Assembly (NCBI GenBank): GCA_964438715.1
Contig: CAYTLQ010000051.1
Span: forward strand, 1-7,714
Length of the DNA stretch: 7,714 nt
Reading direction: 5' to 3'
Source of the DNA: CAYTLQ01 sp964438715
Lineage (GTDB): Bacteria > Bacteroidota > Ignavibacteria > Ignavibacteriales > Ignavibacteriaceae
Below, in pieces: positions 7,513 to 7,714 of this stretch (position 1 is its first letter; each line of letters begins with the position of its first letter). Made by a program: the position numbers and the translations under genes. Below the pieces are notes generated by a model, which did no database searches, was not told the origin of the DNA, and worked only from the letters and a program-made list of their open reading frames with translations.

Positions 7513-7707
7513 ATTTACGCCGCTATTTGTCCTTTGACATACTGAAATTCTAAAAAAACACCGTTTCCGGGAGGGTATTTTTTTTACCTGTGACCCTGCC
7601 CTTGTGGCGGGGCACACAGGTAAAAATTCTTTAAAAAAAATTTGGAAAAACGGCGTATATGCAGCTCTGATAATTTTAGAAGGACAAAAAATTTGGAGAA
7701 AAATTTT
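7513..7707. other. AT-rich intergenic region after the operon
   Basis: About 195 nt without a convincing gene on either strand. It contains the hairpin at 7581-7626, several A and T runs, and an ACACCGTTTCC stretch (7558-7568) that is loosely complementary to GGAAAAACGGCGT (7644-7656), placing the hairpin inside a larger imperfect inverted structure. No CRISPR repeat or spacer pattern is present. Confidence 0.6.
7581..7626 (+). terminator. Strong hairpin downstream of the operon, candidate terminator
   Basis: The arms TTTTTACCTGTG (7581-7592) and CACAGGTAAAAA (7615-7626) are perfectly complementary over 12 bp. An inner TGCCC/GGGCA stem (7597-7601 with 7610-7614) stacks on it across a 4-nt ACCC bulge, leaving an 8-nt loop. 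It lies 68 nt after the nuclease gene. The T tract comes before the stem and the A tract after it, the reverse of a classic intrinsic terminator; on the + strand only TTCTTT follows. It may therefore act as a weak terminator, a 3'-end stabiliser or a copy of a repeated palindromic element. Confidence 0.45.
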
Positions 7708-7714
7708 ATGTGTA
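7708..7714 (+). CDS. Possible start of a downstream gene, cut by the window edge
   Basis: ATG at 7708 follows GGAG (7695-7698) with a 9-nt spacer at the very end of the window. Only two codons (Met-Cys) can be read, so nothing can be said about the product. The spacing is suitable for a real start but could be chance in AT-rich DNA. Confidence 0.25.

Noticed and set aside
7534..7556. TTGACA at 7534-7539 as a -35 box for a downstream gene
   Set aside because: No acceptable -10 box lies 16-18 nt downstream; the sequence there is an A run followed by CACCG.
7641..7680. Bacteroidota-type promoter (TTTG at 7641, TAATTTTA at 7671) before the possible gene at 7708
   Set aside because: The spacing of 26 nt looks too long and the second box is imperfect; in such AT-rich DNA this is likely chance.

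Overview
This window is almost entirely a type III-A (Csm) CRISPR-Cas operon, read left to right on the + strand. The order is cas10/csm1 (its 5' end lies outside the window), csm2, csm3, csm4, csm5, cas6 and a CARF-PD-(D/E)XK nuclease of the Can2/Card1 (DUF1887) type. The genes are tightly packed: gaps of 16, 1 and 9 nt, then a 4-nt overlap (csm4/csm5) and an 11-nt overlap (csm5/cas6). This suggests one transcript up to cas6. The only real gap inside the cluster (50 nt) lies before the nuclease gene and is filled by about three tandem copies of a 15-16 nt repeat.

How the parts should work together (family knowledge applied to these sequences): Cas6 cuts the CRISPR precursor RNA. Csm2-Csm5 and Cas10 form the crRNA-guided complex. 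Csm3 (catalytic Asp39 present) cuts bound target RNA. Cas10 has an intact GGDD cyclase motif and should make cyclic oligoadenylate on target binding. The last gene has a CARF sensor with an NFTGGTKP motif and a nuclease with E-x-D and E-x-K residues, so it is the expected signal-activated effector in place of the more usual Csm6.

Unusual points: the visible Cas10 lacks the cysteines of the zinc-binding domain normally found between its two Palm domains; Csm5 is long (557 aa) and ends in what looks like an S1/OB-type extension; Cas6 carries a cysteine cluster near its N-terminus and starts at TTG; a triple repeat covers the ribosome-binding site of the nuclease gene; and a strong hairpin follows the operon.

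The region after the operon (7513-7714) is AT-rich and non-coding apart from a possible start codon at its very end. No CRISPR array, cas1, cas2, ring nuclease, tRNA, rRNA or transposase is visible here. The organism is a bacterium of moderately low GC content that uses Shine-Dalgarno sites at several genes. The protein style would fit the Bacteroidota/Ignavibacteria-like part of the tree or another anaerobic lineage, but the window alone does not settle this.
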